Below are positions 15,179 through 16,494 of a DNA stretch of 16,494 bases, one piece after another (within the stretch, counting starts at the first letter, position 1; each line of letters starts with the position of its first letter). A model generated the notes under the pieces. The model did no database searches, was not told the DNA's origin, and worked only from the letters and a program-made list of their open reading frames with translations. Position numbers and translations under genes: made by a program. This stretch comes from JAHFOW01 sp046350595 (GTDB lineage Bacteria; Planctomycetota; Brocadiia; Brocadiales; Brocadiaceae), in contig JAXMAC010000078.1 in NCBI GenBank assembly GCA_046350595.1, forward strand, positions 1 to 16,494, read 5' to 3'.

Positions 15179-15457
15179 TTAATTGTGCCCAATAGCTGCC
15201 AGTTTTGCCTCCAGAGATGCAAGGCGTTCCCTTATCTGAATTGCAGTGTCTATCTTATCATCAAGAGAATCAATTTTGGAGTCTAGCCGCTTGATTTCCG
15301 TTGTTAAAACTGTTTTTAAAGAACTGATTTCAGAGGTCATTTCAGCCCTCAATGAATCAATCCTATTATCCAGGCGTCTAATTTCTACCTGGATTGATTT
15401 TAACTCAGGAGCGACAACGTCCTGCAATGCCTGTTTAACTTGTTCATATACACTCAT
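15179..15457 (-). CDS. Small coiled-coil protein of unknown function
   Basis: A 92-residue, highly charged protein. From about residue 18 to 88 it is one long heptad pattern (IRRLDNRIDSL, EIKRLDSKIDSL, DKIDTAI), with I/L at core positions and K/R/E/D elsewhere, so a dimeric or trimeric coiled coil is very likely. No membrane segment or signal peptide is present. Small proteins starting SVYEQVKQALQD with such coils recur in environmental bacterial genomes near small toxin-antitoxin-like genes; that association comes from memory and is not shown here. Its ATG overlaps the stop of a 21-codon reading (15519-15454), which itself overlaps the antitoxin-like gene, so the three may be translationally coupled. 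No strong ribosome binding site is seen, consistent with coupling. Confidence 0.7.
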   Translation of the reverse strand: MSVYEQVKQALQDVVAPELKSIQVEIRRLDNRIDSLRAEMTSEISSLKTVLTTEIKRLDSKIDSLDDKIDTAIQIRERLASLEAKLAAIGHN

Positions 15458-15519
15458 AACTTACAGATAATATCAAATTCTATACAAATATGCCAAAAGA
15501 AAAAAAGGTTATAGTTCAT
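15454..15519 (-). pseudogene. 21-codon stub between the antitoxin-like and coiled-coil genes; possible toxin-gene remnant
   Basis: ATG at 15519-15517 overlaps the antitoxin-like stop (ATGA), the classic layout of an antitoxin followed by its toxin. The reading MNYNLFFFWHICIEF... starts like RelE-type toxins (MxYxLxF) but ends after 21 codons at a TGA that overlaps the next gene's ATG. A run of seven T lies in codons 5-7. It could be a decayed toxin start, a short coupling peptide or chance. Confidence 0.3.
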
Positions 15520-15740
15520 CTTCCAAAAATCTCTTTATGGGATTTTATCTTGCCTGCCTTGGAGTCTGCCCTTGATTCTTTAATGCTCTTTATATACTCA
15601 GGAGAAGTTATAGCCAGTAAATCCTCAACAAAAGCCTCCCTGTCGCTTTTCTTCATCTTTTTCACTGCTTCTATAATTTTATCGGCCGCTAATCGGGTAT
15701 TCATATCATCGTAATAAAACGTGATAGTAAGCCCCTTCAA
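15516..15740 (-). CDS. Antitoxin-like small protein, apparently without its toxin
   Basis: The reading is open from a TTG at 15740; the more natural start is ATG 15704-15702, giving 62 residues that begin MNTRLAADKIIEAVKKM. No clear ribosome binding site helps choose. The protein is almost all helix and strongly charged. Its C-terminal part, SPEYIKSIKESRADSKAGKIKSHKEIFG split around Ala, resembles the tails of RelB/Phd-like type II antitoxins, where a basic/acidic extended tail binds the toxin. An N-terminal DNA-binding domain as in those families is plausible but not evident. The expected toxin reading frame right behind it is only 21 codons long. Antitoxin identity is inference from composition, size and layout. 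Confidence 0.55.
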   Translation of the reverse strand: MKGLTITFYYDDMNTRLAADKIIEAVKKMKKSDREAFVEDLLAITSPEYIKSIKESRADSKAGKIKSHKEIFGR

Positions 15741-15994
15741 CTTCTATGCGCCATTGTCTTGTCATGGCAAACGAGGTAGCAAAATTGCCTTCTATTGCCA
15801 ACAACTTAATCACTAATCAAGGTGTGACCCCGACCCTTTTGACGACCCTTTCCCGACCCTTTCTGCATGAAAGTTAAAAGTTTTATTATGTGAAATTGCT
15901 TCGGGCTGTTGCCCTCGCAATGACAAAACGGTTGTTTTTTGAAATTACTCTGAGTAGGATGAATTAAGCGAAGCGAATCCGCCATATTACTGTT
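15741..15994. other. Spacer with short direct repeats and a hairpin repeat copy
   Basis: About 250 bases with no gene. GGTGTGACCCCGACCCTTTT begins three direct copies of CGACCCTTT (15831, 15843, 15854). A copy of the ATTGCTTCGGG...CCTCGCAATGAC dyad lies at 15894-15923, and AAGCGAAGCGAATCCGCC at 15967-15984. All three look like parts of dispersed repeats. Confidence 0.6.
15894..15923. repeat. Copy of the 'ATTGCTTCG...TCGCAATGAC' hairpin repeat
   Basis: ATTGCTTCGGGC...GCCCTCGCAATGAC matches the copy at 5543-5571 at both ends, with a different loop. It forms a stem through GGGC/GCCC. Confidence 0.75.
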
Positions 15995-16246
15995 TTATCG
16001 TGTTCGCTGTATTGATTTTTTATACGGTTTCTTTAATTTCAATATCTTAGCCTGAAATGATTCTAATATGGAATCGCGCAGAAAAGAACTTGCTTCCAGT
16101 ATCTCTATGCCGATTAATTCACCACTTTCATTCAACTCGGCTGTAATATTTGGGCTTAATTCAATGCTATCCGATTCTTTTTCGTCAGAGATGACTATAT
16201 GCAAAATATCTTCATCTTTAAAATATGCCATTTTTGTTTTATCCAT
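15995..16246 (-). CDS. DUF2283-family small protein, probable partner of the gene just upstream
   Basis: 83 residues from ATG 16246-16244, which follows a strong GGGAGG ribosome binding site by about eight bases; a longer reading to 16339 has no such support. The sequence DKTKMAYFKDEDILHIVISDEKESDSIELSPNI (given here in part: AYFKDEDILHIVIS, then IELSPNITAELNESGELIGIEI split after NESG) has the beta-strand pattern of the DUF2283 family, in which an A-x-x-x-D-GxLxGxEIL core recurs. A basic tail (KKPYKKSIQRTR) closes it. It overlaps the upstream gene by eight bases. DUF2283 proteins are often found next to small BrnT/DUF4258-like proteins, and a toxin-antitoxin role has been suspected but, to my knowledge, not proven. 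Confidence 0.75.
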   Translation of the reverse strand: MDKTKMAYFKDEDILHIVISDEKESDSIELSPNITAELNESGELIGIEILEASSFLRDSILESFQAKILKLKKPYKKSIQRTR

Positions 16247-16484
16247 ATATAAACCTCCCTGTTTTAAGTCGGAAATTAATTTGTTGTCGTGTGGTTGCAT
16301 GAATTGTGACGGGTGATATTTCGTTTCCATGCTTTTCATATGGAATTATAACCAGTTTATCATCATGCTTGCCTACCGCAATTAAGCGTTGGGTTGCTGT
16401 ATCAAGGTATCTTTCTGCTGAATGCCTCAATATATTTTCAATCTTTGAAAGTTCAAATCCCCTTAATATTGCTCTATACTTCAT
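16239..16484 (-). CDS. Small basic protein, toxin-like partner of the DUF2283 gene
   Basis: 81 residues starting MKYRAILRGFELSKIENILRH. An N-terminal helix is followed by alternating strands (QRLIAVGKHDDKLVIIPYE, then SPVTIHATTRQQINFR), ending LKTGRF. The order helix-strand-strand-strand with a late R-x-Q-I-x-F-R motif resembles the compact RNase-like fold of BrnT/DUF4258 proteins, but I cannot assign it firmly. It overlaps the DUF2283 gene by eight bases (16239-16246), so the two are one translational unit with the toxin-like gene first, an order also seen in BrnTA and HigBA pairs. The start lies ten bases from the window edge, so its promoter is not visible, and a further upstream start cannot be excluded. 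Confidence 0.68.
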   Translation of the reverse strand: MKYRAILRGFELSKIENILRHSAERYLDTATQRLIAVGKHDDKLVIIPYEKHGNEISPVTIHATTRQQINFRLKTGRFIYG

Positions 16485-16494
16485 ATAGTCAGTC

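Noticed and set aside
15490..15714. 74-codon plus-strand reading with hydrophobic segments
   Set aside because: Antisense to the antitoxin-like gene; the hydrophobic stretches mirror its charged codons.

Overview
This window looks like chromosomal DNA of a moderately AT-rich Gram-negative-type bacterium. The best guess is a planctomycete of the anammox group (Brocadia/Kuenenia-like). This is tentative. It rests on an ECF sigma factor with a membrane zinc-binding anti-sigma factor, exported proteins with Sec signals, weak or absent Shine-Dalgarno sequences before many genes, and many short intergenic hairpin repeats. No rRNA, tRNA, CRISPR array or complete insertion sequence was seen.

Layout. 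1-151 (-) is the start of an exported protein that runs off the left edge. About 690 bases follow with no intact gene, but with a possible frameshifted gene remnant (280-482). 844-2244 (-) is pabB (folate synthesis). 2245-2769 carries hairpin repeats. 2770-3639 (+) is a XerC-type recombinase. 3807-4745 (+) is a UDP-glucuronate decarboxylase with a good promoter. 4845-5420 (+) is an iron-sulfur flavoprotein. 5773-7302 (+) is a phosphomannomutase/phosphoglucomutase with an unusual cysteine-bearing N-terminal extension. 7382-8254 (+) is an exported HEAT-repeat protein that meets, tail to tail, a Cu+-exporting P-type ATPase (8251-10455, -). The ATPase is transcribed behind a cyclase-family hydrolase (10464-11105, -). 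11245-12665 (-) is an anti-sigma/ECF sigma pair behind a near-consensus sigma-70 promoter. 12666-13096 holds repeats, a 10-N assembly gap and a C15 run. 13097-14575 (+) is a B12-binding radical SAM enzyme, convergent with a VOC-family protein (14589-14960, -). The right end (15179-16484, -) is a cluster of small genes: a coiled-coil protein, an orphan antitoxin-like gene with a 21-codon stub, and a DUF2283 gene overlapping a small basic protein in a toxin-antitoxin-like layout.

How the genes relate. The decarboxylase and the phosphohexomutase both supply nucleotide-sugar precursors for surface glycans, but they are separated and have no glycosyltransferase beside them. The hydrolase and copper ATPase form one transcription unit. 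The sigma/anti-sigma pair is a self-contained envelope-sensing module whose targets are not visible here. The most interesting parts are the radical SAM enzyme, the chain of 4-base overlaps in the small-gene cluster, the modular hairpin repeats that share one tail, and several well-formed dyads that could be operators.
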